A DNA stretch of 13,360 bases, taken from positions 1-13,360 of the forward strand of contig NZ_JAVWFO010000051.1 of the NCBI RefSeq assembly GCF_036641015.1. Direction: 5' to 3'. The notes under the pieces were generated by a model that was given only the letters and a program-made list of their open reading frames with translations, was not told the DNA's origin and ran no database searches. This DNA comes from Anaerorhabdus sp036641015 (GTDB taxonomy: Bacteria > Bacillota_I > Bacilli_A > Erysipelotrichales > Erysipelotrichaceae). How positions within the stretch are numbered: the first letter of the stretch is position 1; each line of letters opens with the position of its first letter. Position numbers and translations under genes: made by a program. This document shows, one piece after another, positions 1 through 6,453 of the stretch.

Positions 1-509
1 TATTCTATACAAATACTATCTACTTCATCGATTTCTGCCATTTTAACAGAAACTATTTCCTTCTTTGATGTTGGTAAATTCTTCCCGACATAATCAGCAC
101 GTATAGGAAGTTCTCTATGTCCTCTATCAACTAATACTGCTAAGTGTATTTCTGCAGGTCTAGCATAGTTCATAATGCCATCCATAGCCGCACGTATCGT
201 ACGACCTGAAAACAATACATCATCCACAAGAATAACTATCTTACCTTGTAAATCAATATCAATAGTAGGTATATCTCCTACTTTTTTCTTTTCATCATCA
301 CGCCAAAAGTTAATATCTATTCCACAATAAGGTATTGATACCTCTTCAAATAGACTAATCTTATCGGCTAAACGTTTAGCTAGAAATTCTCCTCTTGTCT
401 TAATTCCAACAAGAACAATATTATCTGTTCCTTTATTCTTTTCTATTATCTCATGAGCAATTCTAGTAATTGAACGAGACATTCCAATAGCATCAACAAT
501 TTCTTTCAT
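1..509 (-). CDS. pyrR: PyrR, bifunctional pyr operon regulator / uracil phosphoribosyltransferase (3' end cut by window edge)
   Basis: PyrR binds pyr mRNA leaders in response to UMP/UTP and promotes attenuation of pyrimidine genes; it also has weak uracil phosphoribosyltransferase activity. The 169 visible residues show the family hallmarks: TRIAHEI (residues 15-21), LVGIKTRGEFLAKRLA (33-48), the PRPP-binding loop ILVDDVLFSGRTIR (93-106) and DRGHRELPIRADYVGKN (128-144). Bacillus PyrR is about 180 residues, so roughly ten residues are missing at the left edge. The ATG at 507-509 has an AGGAAAAGG ribosome site just upstream. It follows the NusG-like gene by 71 bases in the same direction and has a candidate promoter of its own in that gap. 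The short gap shows no room for an anti-antiterminator leader, so any PyrR attenuators would lie downstream, outside the window. The family assignment is secure. Confidence 0.95.
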   Translation of the reverse strand, partial: MKEIVDAIGMSRSITRIAHEIIEKNKGTDNIVLVGIKTRGEFLAKRLADKISLFEEVSIPYCGIDINFWRDDEKKKVGDIPTIDIDLQGKIVILVDDVLFSGRTIRAAMDGIMNYARPAEIHLAVLVDRGHRELPIRADYVGKNLPTSKKEIVSVKMAEIDEVDSICIE

Positions 510-530
510 AACCTTTTCCTCACTTGAGAT

Positions 531-559
531 ATCATAGCATATTTTAAGATTGAACTAAA
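531..559 (-). promoter_or_regulatory. Candidate extended -10 promoter for pyrR
   Basis: On the minus strand, TATGAT (531-536) is preceded by TGC, giving an extended -10. A weak -35, TTTAGT, lies at 554-559 with a 17-base spacer. The predicted start leaves a leader of only about 15-20 bases before pyrR. This is sequence inference only. Confidence 0.45.
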
Positions 560-580
560 TAAGAGTTTAAGTACTAAATC

Positions 581-1090
581 CTATATCTTTGATAATATGT
601 CTAATGATACTTTAACCTCACGTTTTGAACCTAAGATATCTATTTCTATCTTTGCTTCTCGCTTATGCCTATCTATATGAACAATACTACTTTCAAAACC
701 TACTAAAGGCCCTTCCGTAATAACTACTCTATCATCCTCTATAAAACCAACAGATGTAGCTACAACATTGTTAACACCAAGTAATCTCTCTAGTATCATT
801 ACTTCTTCCTCATGCAATGCAGGTGTACCTTCTAGATCATACTTTAATTCTTTGATTAAACTTTTATTCATAAGTTTTAATTTGTTTAACTTACCAGAAA
901 AATCCACATAATCATCACTAGAATCTATAAATATATAATTAGGAAACAATACTTGTTGTACCTTAATTAGTTTCCCATTCTTTTTGTGATACTTTTCTTT
1001 CATAGGTGTAAATGCTTTTAAACTATTATTTTGCAAGAATTCTGTAGTCTTATGTTCTTGACCACCTTTTACATATATTACATACCACAT
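581..1090 (-). CDS. NusG-family transcription antiterminator, LoaP-like paralogue
   Basis: NusG-type proteins bind the RNA polymerase clamp through an NGN domain; LoaP-class paralogues promote processive antitermination of selected long operons. The protein has an N-terminal NGN domain (WYVIYVKGGQEHK at the start, then LFPNYIFID near residue 50) and a C-terminal KOW-like domain (DDRVVITEGPLVGFES near residues 120-135). I prefer the ATG at 1088-1090 (169 residues) over an in-frame GTG three codons upstream, because AGGTGA at 1096-1101 then sits at normal ribosome-site spacing. Its divergent sequence and its placement away from secE/rplK argue for a specialised paralogue rather than housekeeping NusG. 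It precedes pyrR on the same strand. Which operon it acts on cannot be seen here. The NusG family is clear; the LoaP subgroup is inferred. Confidence 0.8.
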   Translation of the reverse strand: MWYVIYVKGGQEHKTTEFLQNNSLKAFTPMKEKYHKKNGKLIKVQQVLFPNYIFIDSSDDYVDFSGKLNKLKLMNKSLIKELKYDLEGTPALHEEEVMILERLLGVNNVVATSVGFIEDDRVVITEGPLVGFESSIVHIDRHKREAKIEIDILGSKREVKVSLDILSKI

Positions 1091-1095
1091 GTTAT

Positions 1096-1101
1096 TCACC
1101 T
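1096..1101 (-). promoter_or_regulatory. Ribosome binding site that decides the NusG-like start
   Basis: AGGTGA on the minus strand is five bases from the ATG at 1088-1090. It overlaps the alternative GTG at 1097-1099, so that GTG is unlikely to be the start. Confidence 0.6.
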
Positions 1102-1114
1102 ACTTTATGTTTTT

Positions 1115-1123
1115 ATTTTAACA
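1115..1123 (-). promoter_or_regulatory. Candidate extended -10 promoter for the NusG-like gene
   Basis: On the minus strand TGTTAAAAT combines an extended -10 TG with TAAAAT. No convincing -35 is present. The predicted leader is about 20 bases. An AT-rich inverted repeat lies immediately upstream (1132-1173). Confidence 0.4.
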
Positions 1124-1131
1124 CAAATTAA

Positions 1132-1173
1132 AAACATAAATCTCATCTTTTATTAAAGACAATATTTATGTTT
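1132..1173. repeat. Inverted repeat upstream of the NusG-like gene
   Basis: AAACATAAAT (1132-1141) and ATTTATGTTT (1164-1173) are perfect 10-base complements separated by 22 bases. They lie directly upstream of the candidate -10. It could be an operator or a weak hairpin; AT-rich chance pairing is also possible. Confidence 0.35.
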
Positions 1174-1235
1174 CTCTTATTTTAAATTCTATCTCTTTTT
1201 TATTTAATATTTGTACTTTGATGATATTAACAAAA

Positions 1236-1544
1236 CTAATTAGTTTTATTAATCAACTCTATTATTGTAGAAGATAAATCTCTTATTGTTTCTGCTGAAC
1301 ATAATATTGTTTCAGCATGTATAAGTAAAAGACCAAAATCTAAATTTTCCTCTGCTTCTAGTTGTAGAGCTTTAGCATGCGCTCTTGCAGCATCAGAAAA
1401 TGCTTTTATTCCTTCTTCTTGTATATCTAAATAAGATTCTTTGTTTTTAGCTGCATCAATTGCTTCTAAAAAACAACTTTTTGCAGTTCCAGCAGCTGAT
1501 ATAACTTCAAAACATATAGACTCATATTGCTCTTTGTTTTTCAT
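1236..1544 (-). CDS. PTS lactose/cellobiose-family EIIA subunit with atypical active-site surroundings
   Basis: EIIA of the Lac family takes phosphate from HPr on a histidine and passes it to EIIB. The 102-residue length and helical pattern (ICFEVISAAGTAKSCFLEAI at 10-29; ETIRDLSSTIIEL at 85-97) match LacF/ChbA. In known members the active site reads H-x-Q-D-H-L-M, where the first His is phosphorylated and the Asp binds the trimer-centre metal. Here the stretch is IHAETILCSA (75-84): phospho-acceptor H76 is kept, but the Asp and second His are T79 and I80. It is the last gene of operon A and its start overlaps the IIB stop in an ATGA, suggesting translational coupling. The family is clear; whether it works normally is uncertain. 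Confidence 0.88.
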   Translation of the reverse strand: MKNKEQYESICFEVISAAGTAKSCFLEAIDAAKNKESYLDIQEEGIKAFSDAARAHAKALQLEAEENLDFGLLLIHAETILCSAETIRDLSSTIIELINKTN

Positions 1545-1846
1545 ATTTTTGTTGCCATTTCTTTTATTTTTGCAAAAACCGCTTCTCCATCCATCATTCC
1601 ATACATAGACATATCAATTGATTCAACTGGGCGTCCTTCTGATACAGCAATAATTTTCTTAAGCATATATCTAATTTGAGGTCCCAGTAATATTACATCA
1701 GATTTCTCAATTTCATCATTTGCAGTAGCAAGTGATGTTGCCCATATATTTATTTCAAAATTCTCATTATCGGCGGCTTTTTTAATTTTGTCACAAAGTG
1801 CTCCAGTTGAAGCACCCATTGAACATATAAGTAGTACATTTAACAT
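1541..1846 (-). CDS. PTS lactose/cellobiose-family EIIB subunit
   Basis: This cytoplasmic EIIB of the Lac (cellobiose/chitobiose) family receives phosphate from EIIA on a cysteine and transfers it to the sugar during transport through EIIC. The 101-residue protein starts with a beta strand into the phosphocysteine loop, LLICSMGASTGAL (5-17), with C8 as acceptor, and ends in a typical helix. A central VILLGPQIRYML (51-62) matches the family's ILLGPQ strand. The ATG lies just after the RpiR stop, and GGAGAA inside the last RpiR codons serves as ribosome site. The stop overlaps the start of the IIA gene. Confidence 0.93.
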   Translation of the reverse strand: MLNVLLICSMGASTGALCDKIKKAADNENFEINIWATSLATANDEIEKSDVILLGPQIRYMLKKIIAVSEGRPVESIDMSMYGMMDGEAVFAKIKEMATKI

Positions 1847-1851
1847 ATTAA

Positions 1852-2571
1852 TTATTCTCCAATCTTTTTAAAATCACTTATTATCTTAGATACTTTTTCC
1901 ATCAATACAATCGCATTACCAATAAAATAACTACCCTGTTCATTAATCTTTAGATCATTTTTTTGAGTAATAATAATTGCATTTGGTACTAGTTTACAAA
2001 GTTTACTTTTTTCTTGGGAAGTTATGACGTAAATTATACAATCATCATTTCTACAGGTTTTAACAATCTTTACTAAATCTTCCGTTTCTCCTGAGTTACT
2101 GACGATGATTAGTATATATTTGTCTTTAATTACATCTAATGGATTCACACATGCCGCAAATATACCCAATTCTATTAATTTATCTCGAAAATAATCACAC
2201 ACATAATTAGAATATCCTAAGCCTTGAAGATATACCGAATTGTATTGTTTAGAAGTTAAGTCCTCGATTAATTGATCAATCATTTTCAAACTATCTTCTA
2301 GGATAACCACTGTTGTTAAACTATCTTTAAACTTTAGCTCAACAATTTCATCCATTTGTTTTCTAAATGAAAACAACATATCGCTATATCCATAAAATCC
2401 TATTTTTTTAGCGAATCTAACAATTTTAGATGGTGAACAGTACGTTAGTTTAGACAATTGTCTAACTGTAACATTCATGTTACCACTTTCAATTTGTTTA
2501 CTAAGTTCATAAACTATGTTTTTTTCATCATCATCAAAATTTGATTGTTTAATAATTTCATTAATATTCAT
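1852..2571 (-). CDS. RpiR/MurR-family transcriptional regulator (HTH + SIS domain)
   Basis: RpiR-family proteins bind DNA through an N-terminal helix-turn-helix and sense a sugar phosphate through a C-terminal SIS domain. Residues 1-75 form the HTH_6 domain, with TVRQLSKLTYCSPSKIVRFAKKIGF split across 35-59. Residues about 105-235 form the SIS domain, with the sugar-phosphate loop SNSGETEDL at 158-166 and LGYSNYVCDY at 118-127. The 239-residue length is slightly short for the family (about 250-290). It lies inside operon A, four bases after the RDD gene, with AAGTGAG as ribosome site. It probably regulates operon A according to an internal phosphosugar. Whether it activates or represses cannot be told from sequence. 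Confidence 0.92.
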   Translation of the reverse strand: MNINEIIKQSNFDDDEKNIVYELSKQIESGNMNVTVRQLSKLTYCSPSKIVRFAKKIGFYGYSDMLFSFRKQMDEIVELKFKDSLTTVVILEDSLKMIDQLIEDLTSKQYNSVYLQGLGYSNYVCDYFRDKLIELGIFAACVNPLDVIKDKYILIIVSNSGETEDLVKIVKTCRNDDCIIYVITSQEKSKLCKLVPNAIIITQKNDLKINEQGSYFIGNAIVLMEKVSKIISDFKKIGE

Positions 2572-2575
2572 ATTC

Positions 2576-3100
2576 TCACTTTATGGTTTCAATTACTTTA
2601 GTATTTGATATTAGATCATGAATCATTCTATGATTCTTTGTCAATCTAGCTAATATTAAAGAAATCACTACAATTGCATACCATACCCCATGTATTAATA
2701 CTATATTACCATATTGCATAGCAAGAAATGTTCTAAAATAACTACTAATTGGAGAAAAATATCCTTCAATTAATACAAGTCCAACTACTTCTCTTAAAAA
2801 CAATTGACCCATAGTAACTGGCTTATCATCATTAGAGACTATTCTTAAACGAAATAGTTTTTTTCCTATAGTTTGACCTTTAAATACTTTAACTAAAATC
2901 ACAAAGAGAAAGATATGAATTATAAACATCAGAAGCATAACAGTTATCATGTCTTGTTTATCGTATTGCTCAAGAGTCATGAAATAAGTTGGTTCAATAC
3001 CCTTTATTGTTGAATAAAGGGTATTGAAAGCAATTAACACAACAGCATATAGATACCAATCTACTGCATATGCTCCTAATCTTTTAAATAGTATTTTCAA
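2576..3100 (-). CDS. RDD-family membrane protein of unknown function
   Basis: RDD proteins are small integral membrane proteins named for conserved Arg and Asp residues; their function in sugar operons is not established. The 174-residue protein has about four hydrophobic segments (near 10-25, 50-70, 95-120 and 135-155). It carries the family features RLGAYAVDW (7-15) and GQTIGKKLFRLRIVSND (75-91). The start is TTG at 3098-3100, overlapping the 3' end of the IIC gene by 17 bases; no in-frame ATG lies ahead of the first membrane segment. The ribosome site is weak, so translation probably depends on coupling to IIC. A perfect 16-bp inverted repeat lies inside codons 25-36. The placement between transporter and regulator suggests an accessory or signalling role, which is inference only. 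Confidence 0.82.
   Translation of the reverse strand: MKILFKRLGAYAVDWYLYAVVLIAFNTLYSTIKGIEPTYFMTLEQYDKQDMITVMLLMFIIHIFLFVILVKVFKGQTIGKKLFRLRIVSNDDKPVTMGQLFLREVVGLVLIEGYFSPISSYFRTFLAMQYGNIVLIHGVWYAIVVISLILARLTKNHRMIHDLISNTKVIETIK
2993..3028 (-). repeat. Perfect 16-bp stem, 4-base loop inverted repeat inside the RDD gene
   Basis: TTCAATACCCTTTATT (2993-3008) and AATAAAGGGTATTGAA (3013-3028) are exact reverse complements around a 4-base loop. The element lies within codons 25-36 of the RDD gene, shortly after the IIC stop. The mRNA strand shows no U-tract after it, so it is not an ordinary terminator. It could be a processing, stability or translation-control hairpin. Confidence 0.9.
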
Positions 3101-4409
3101 GTTTATTTTCTTCTGTTTTTTCGATTGCTTTTAAATTTTCTTCCTCTTTGTATTTTTTATCTAATGCTTTTATAAATGGAAAATAAATTAAACCTGAGAT
3201 AATTAGTAAGACTATTTGAAGTAAGCCTCCTGTCCAGCTTCCTGTCATCATCCATCCACCAAAAGGAGCTGGTAATGTCCAAGGAACTGGTGTTCCTGTT
3301 GGTCTAGGAACTAATCCAATATTCATGACAAAGTAAGCCAATGAAACACAAACTACCGGTGATAATACAAACGGAATAAGCATTACTGGATTTAATACTA
3401 TTGGTAATCCAAATATAACTGGTTCATTAACATTGAATATACCTGGAATTAATGCTGTCTTACCTACTGCTTTAATACGAGCTGATTTACACATAAAGAT
3501 CATTTCAATAACAAGTGGTAGTGTTAATCCAGTTCCAGTTAAGAAAATTACCATGTCACCAAATGCATCAGTAACAATATATGGTCTAATTGCTGCAGCA
3601 TTTTGAATATATACTTGTAAGTTAGCATCACGAGCTGCTTGCCATAATGGTGTCCACACTGTTTGAATAACATTAGTACCATGAATACCAAACATCCAAA
3701 TTAATGAGTTTAAGATTGTACAAACAATTGTGCCTACAAATGATGTACCTAAGTTTGTTAATGGTGCTTGTAAAATTGTATAAATAACATTTGATACTGT
3801 TCCAAATGAAGATGATGATGCAACTACTCTAATAACTAAGAAAATTATGCAACATAATGCTGCAGGTACAACTGCAGTAAATTGTTGTGATACAAATGCT
3901 GGTACAGTATCTGGCATTTTAATAGTAATATTCTTTTTGATACAAACATTATATAAAGCCTCTGTTCCAATCGAAATTATTAATGCTAAGAAAAGATTTC
4001 TCGCACTAAACTCTGAGAATAGGAAACCTCCTCCATCTTCTGTAAATGCCATGACCAAGAAGAAACTCATTAACGCAACAATAACAGCTGGAATTGGATT
4101 AACTTTATCTTTTCTTGCTAATTCATAGGTAGTACCTATAATTGCTGCAATTGAACTAATCCCCATAGTAGCTACATTAATATAGCTCCAGTTCCAATTT
4201 GCCCATAGTTCTTCTCCAAAGACTCCTGCCATAAATGTTTGATATGCATCTAATGGAAAATCACTTATAACACAACAGAATGCACCTACCATCATTAATG
4301 GCATCATGCACATCATTCCATATTGAATAGCTGATAAATATTTATTTGATTGAACAATCTCTACTAACGGTAATAACTTGTCTTCAATTTTTTCAAAAAA
4401 TTTGTTCAT
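3084..4409 (-). CDS. PTS lactose/cellobiose-family EIIC, sugar-translocating membrane subunit
   Basis: EIIC forms the membrane channel that binds and moves the sugar while EIIB phosphorylates it. The 441-residue protein from the ATG at 4407-4409 is typical of the family. It has about ten hydrophobic segments, the conserved IHGTN motif near residue 243 and the signature NVNEPVIFGLPIVLNP near 326-341, whose Glu is implicated in sugar binding. An in-frame ATG 12 codons upstream overlaps the end of the GH4 gene and lacks a ribosome site. I prefer the downstream start, which has AGGGGG at 4421-4426 and an AAAGAAG closer in. The gap to the GH4 stop is 17 bases. The substrate class from this family is usually a beta-diglucoside, chitobiose or lactose, which contrasts with the alpha-type signature of the linked GH4. 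Confidence 0.94.
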   Translation of the reverse strand: MNKFFEKIEDKLLPLVEIVQSNKYLSAIQYGMMCMMPLMMVGAFCCVISDFPLDAYQTFMAGVFGEELWANWNWSYINVATMGISSIAAIIGTTYELARKDKVNPIPAVIVALMSFFLVMAFTEDGGGFLFSEFSARNLFLALIISIGTEALYNVCIKKNITIKMPDTVPAFVSQQFTAVVPAALCCIIFLVIRVVASSSSFGTVSNVIYTILQAPLTNLGTSFVGTIVCTILNSLIWMFGIHGTNVIQTVWTPLWQAARDANLQVYIQNAAAIRPYIVTDAFGDMVIFLTGTGLTLPLVIEMIFMCKSARIKAVGKTALIPGIFNVNEPVIFGLPIVLNPVMLIPFVLSPVVCVSLAYFVMNIGLVPRPTGTPVPWTLPAPFGGWMMTGSWTGGLLQIVLLIISGLIYFPFIKALDKKYKEEENLKAIEKTEENKLENTI

Positions 4410-4420
4410 CTTCTTTCTAT

Positions 4421-4426
4421 CCCCCT
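4421..4426 (-). promoter_or_regulatory. Ribosome binding site favouring the shorter EIIC start
   Basis: AGGGGG on the minus strand lies directly after the GH4 stop codon and 11 bases before the ATG at 4407-4409. That spacing is on the long side. The longer-start ATG at 4443-4445 has no comparable site. Confidence 0.5.
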
Positions 4427-5833
4427 TTATTTGAATTCTGGCCAATAATCACCATTTGCTTCTTTAAAATCTTTAATCATTGCTTTTGCTACATCAGCAT
4501 CCCCTATCAGCCTATTTTCTGTAAATGCTTGTAGTAGTTTTTGATCACTATGTTCAAGAATTGCTTCTACCAATAATTTCTCACATGCATATTGATTTTC
4601 CAGTAATCCCTTTTCAAATTGACCTATTGGACCATGTTTTAATGGAATTATATCTTCTTTACCAATTATCGATGTAGCTTCTAACATCATTCCTGGATCA
4701 AGATTATCCACGATTCCATCGTTTTTAATCATAACTAATGCCATTTCTTTTTTATTATTAATAATCGATAATACTAGCTCAACTAAATACGCTGCATGCA
4801 CATCATTATCAGCATAAACTGTTTCAGAATTCATCTCTCCAGAAAACTCTGTATATGGACTAATTTTATCAGTAATATCAAATTCTGTTCCAATCATTTT
4901 TCCTAAACTAGCAACTTTTCGACAAAAACTAAATACATTTGCTTCACGTCCTGCAACCACTTCATCATAACGTGTGTGATTTGCCGTATAGTGTTCATAA
5001 GATAGTTTAGGATACATATAATATAAATTATATGTATTAGGTAAAGAATATGGAAAATCTTTAATCATTGTTAAATGATTATAGAAAACAATACCCCAAT
5101 GATCATCTTCACCTCTAATACGTGCTTTTGCTTCTTCTCTCAATTCTTCATAATGAGTGACTACATAATTTAGTATATCTGGCAAAATATCTTTTCCAGT
5201 TTTTTTATCTAGTACTTTTGTAAACCATCCATAATGATTTAAACCAAAATACATGCAATCTACCTCACTACGCTTCTTTCCAACTAAAGGAAGATATCTT
5301 CCAATAACATCTGTTGGCATATCGCATATATTTACAATTTTCTTATCATCAGGGAAGACAATTTTACAAGCTTCCGCAACTATTGCAGCTGGATTTGAAT
5401 AATTAATAATCCACGCTTCTTTTGAATATTCTCTGATATCATTTATTAAATCAATCATTTGAACTACACTACGAATACCATAAGATAAACCACCTGCACC
5501 ACAAGTTTCTTGACCAATTCTTCCATACTTATATGGAATTTGTTCATCATTTTTTCTTTGTTCCAATCCACCTGCACGAATTTGAACGAATGCAAAATCG
5601 ATTCCATCAAATGCATTTTCTTTATCAGTTGTATAAGAGAATTCAACATCAGGATAGTATTCTTTAAATAATACCCTTCCAAATTCTCCAACAACTTCTT
5701 GTCTCTCTGCATCAATGTCATATAAAACTACTTTGTTTAATGGAAAAGGTTTCTGTAACATAACAAGCAATTCCATCATATCTGGTGTATATGTACTTCC
5801 TCCACCACAGATAACAACGTTATACTTTTTCAT
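4427..5833 (-). CDS. Glycoside hydrolase family 4, probable 6-phospho-alpha-glucosidase (NAD- and metal-dependent)
   Basis: GH4 enzymes cleave phosphorylated disaccharides in the cytoplasm by an NAD+-dependent oxidation/elimination mechanism using a divalent metal. The 468 residues show the Rossmann start VVICGGGSTYTP (6-17), IGQETCGAGGLSYG (106-119), NYSNPAA (144-150), the metal and specificity motif CDMP (170-173) and FGLNHYGW (196-203). In published GH4 comparisons CDMP marks 6-phospho-alpha-glucosidases such as GlvA/MalH, while CN(V/I)P marks 6-phospho-beta-glucosidases. The usual GQETCGPGG reads GQETCGAGG here. The C-terminal GDYWPEF also resembles GlvA. The length is a little above the typical 440-450. 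It is the first gene of operon A, with AAGGAGG four bases before the ATG. The family is certain; alpha specificity rests on the motif. Confidence 0.93.
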   Translation of the reverse strand: MKKYNVVICGGGSTYTPDMMELLVMLQKPFPLNKVVLYDIDAERQEVVGEFGRVLFKEYYPDVEFSYTTDKENAFDGIDFAFVQIRAGGLEQRKNDEQIPYKYGRIGQETCGAGGLSYGIRSVVQMIDLINDIREYSKEAWIINYSNPAAIVAEACKIVFPDDKKIVNICDMPTDVIGRYLPLVGKKRSEVDCMYFGLNHYGWFTKVLDKKTGKDILPDILNYVVTHYEELREEAKARIRGEDDHWGIVFYNHLTMIKDFPYSLPNTYNLYYMYPKLSYEHYTANHTRYDEVVAGREANVFSFCRKVASLGKMIGTEFDITDKISPYTEFSGEMNSETVYADNDVHAAYLVELVLSIINNKKEMALVMIKNDGIVDNLDPGMMLEATSIIGKEDIIPLKHGPIGQFEKGLLENQYACEKLLVEAILEHSDQKLLQAFTENRLIGDADVAKAMIKDFKEANGDYWPEFK

Positions 5834-5927
5834 TTATCCTCCTTCTTACTCAATTAATCTACCGGTATATATTAATTTAGTATTTCATGATTTCATTCTA
5901 ATAGATTATTCTACTAAATAAATAGGT

Positions 5928-5971
5928 GAAACATATTTTGAATATTATTTCATTATTATGGTACATGTTTC
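5928..5971. promoter_or_regulatory. Inverted repeat GAAACAT / ATGTTTC in the operon A promoter region
   Basis: GAAACAT (5928-5934) and ATGTTTC (5965-5971) face each other, centres 37 bases apart, about 95-140 bases upstream of the GH4 start. This is a candidate operator for the RpiR protein or another regulator. I could not settle a -35/-10 pair in 5834-6023; the rest of that gap is AT-rich with no further clear structure. Confidence 0.4.
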
Positions 5972-6023
5972 GTTTTTTATTTGTATGAATAGCACAAAAC
6001 TAAATAATATTATTTATATAACA

Positions 6024-6055
6024 AATAGAGCCAGTTCAACTGAACTGGCTCTATT
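6024..6055 (-). terminator. Strong hairpin terminator at the end of operon B
   Basis: AATAGAGCCAGTTC (6024-6037) pairs perfectly with GAACTGGCTCTATT (6042-6055) around a 4-base loop. It begins four bases past the stop of the IIA gene. On the minus strand the T-run after it is interrupted (TATTTGTTATATAA), so termination may be imperfect. It separates operon B from the operon A promoter region. Confidence 0.85.
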
Positions 6056-6058
6056 ACT

Positions 6059-6442
6059 TTACATTTTAATATGATTATTAAGATAAATAATTTGATTCTT
6101 TGAAAGATTTACAATTTCTTGTATTTCATTATCACTTAGTTCTTTATCTCTTAATACTATTTCTATAACTACAGGTAAATTCATTCCACAAATTACTTTA
6201 ATATTTGAATTTACATGAGCTGATACAATTTGATTAACACTACCAGAACAAATATCAGTAAAAATAAATATTTGCTCATCATTGTCAAAGGAGTTAACTA
6301 GTTCATCAAAATCATTCTCAAAATTTTGATCTTTTATATATGCATCAATAGCAAATATATTTTCATTTTTGCCAATTAGCATTTCTATTGTATTTTTTAT
6401 ACCTGATGCCATTTTACCGTGAGTGGCAATTACATATTTCAT
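6059..6442 (-). CDS. PTS mannose-family EIIA subunit
   Basis: This cytoplasmic EIIA of the Man/Lev/Gfr class carries phosphate from HPr to EIIB. The 127-residue protein opens with the phospho-histidine motif YVIATHGKMASGI (3-15), where H8 is the acceptor. It then has the family strand IFIFTDICSGSV (58-69) and GMNLPVVIE (85-93). Length is normal for a stand-alone IIA domain (about 130-140). It is the last gene of operon B, 11 bases after the SIS gene, with its AGGGGAG ribosome site overlapping the SIS stop. It should act with the IIB, IIC and IID genes of the same operon. Confidence 0.92.
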   Translation of the reverse strand: MKYVIATHGKMASGIKNTIEMLIGKNENIFAIDAYIKDQNFENDFDELVNSFDNDEQIFIFTDICSGSVNQIVSAHVNSNIKVICGMNLPVVIEIVLRDKELSDNEIQEIVNLSKNQIIYLNNHIKM

Positions 6443-6453
6443 AATCTACTCCC

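Noticed and set aside
1232..1247. Palindrome AAAACTAATTAGTTTT at the end of operon A as a terminator
   Set aside because: The stem is almost all A/T and has no T-run after it on the minus strand; it also overlaps the IIA stop codon. No clear terminator was found for operon A.
3847..4128. A 93-codon plus-strand open frame
   Set aside because: It lies wholly antisense to the EIIC gene and shows no family features.
5464..5721. An 85-codon minus-strand open frame
   Set aside because: It is a shadow frame inside the GH4 gene, whose own frame carries all the family motifs.
5962..5978. Possible cre (catabolite repression) site around ATGTTTCGTT
   Set aside because: The spacing does not fit the WTGNAANCGNWNNCW consensus on either strand.
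6234..6242. TTAACACTA copy inside the mannose-family IIA gene
   Set aside because: It lies in coding sequence far from any start site, so it is treated as chance and as a caution on the motif's specificity.
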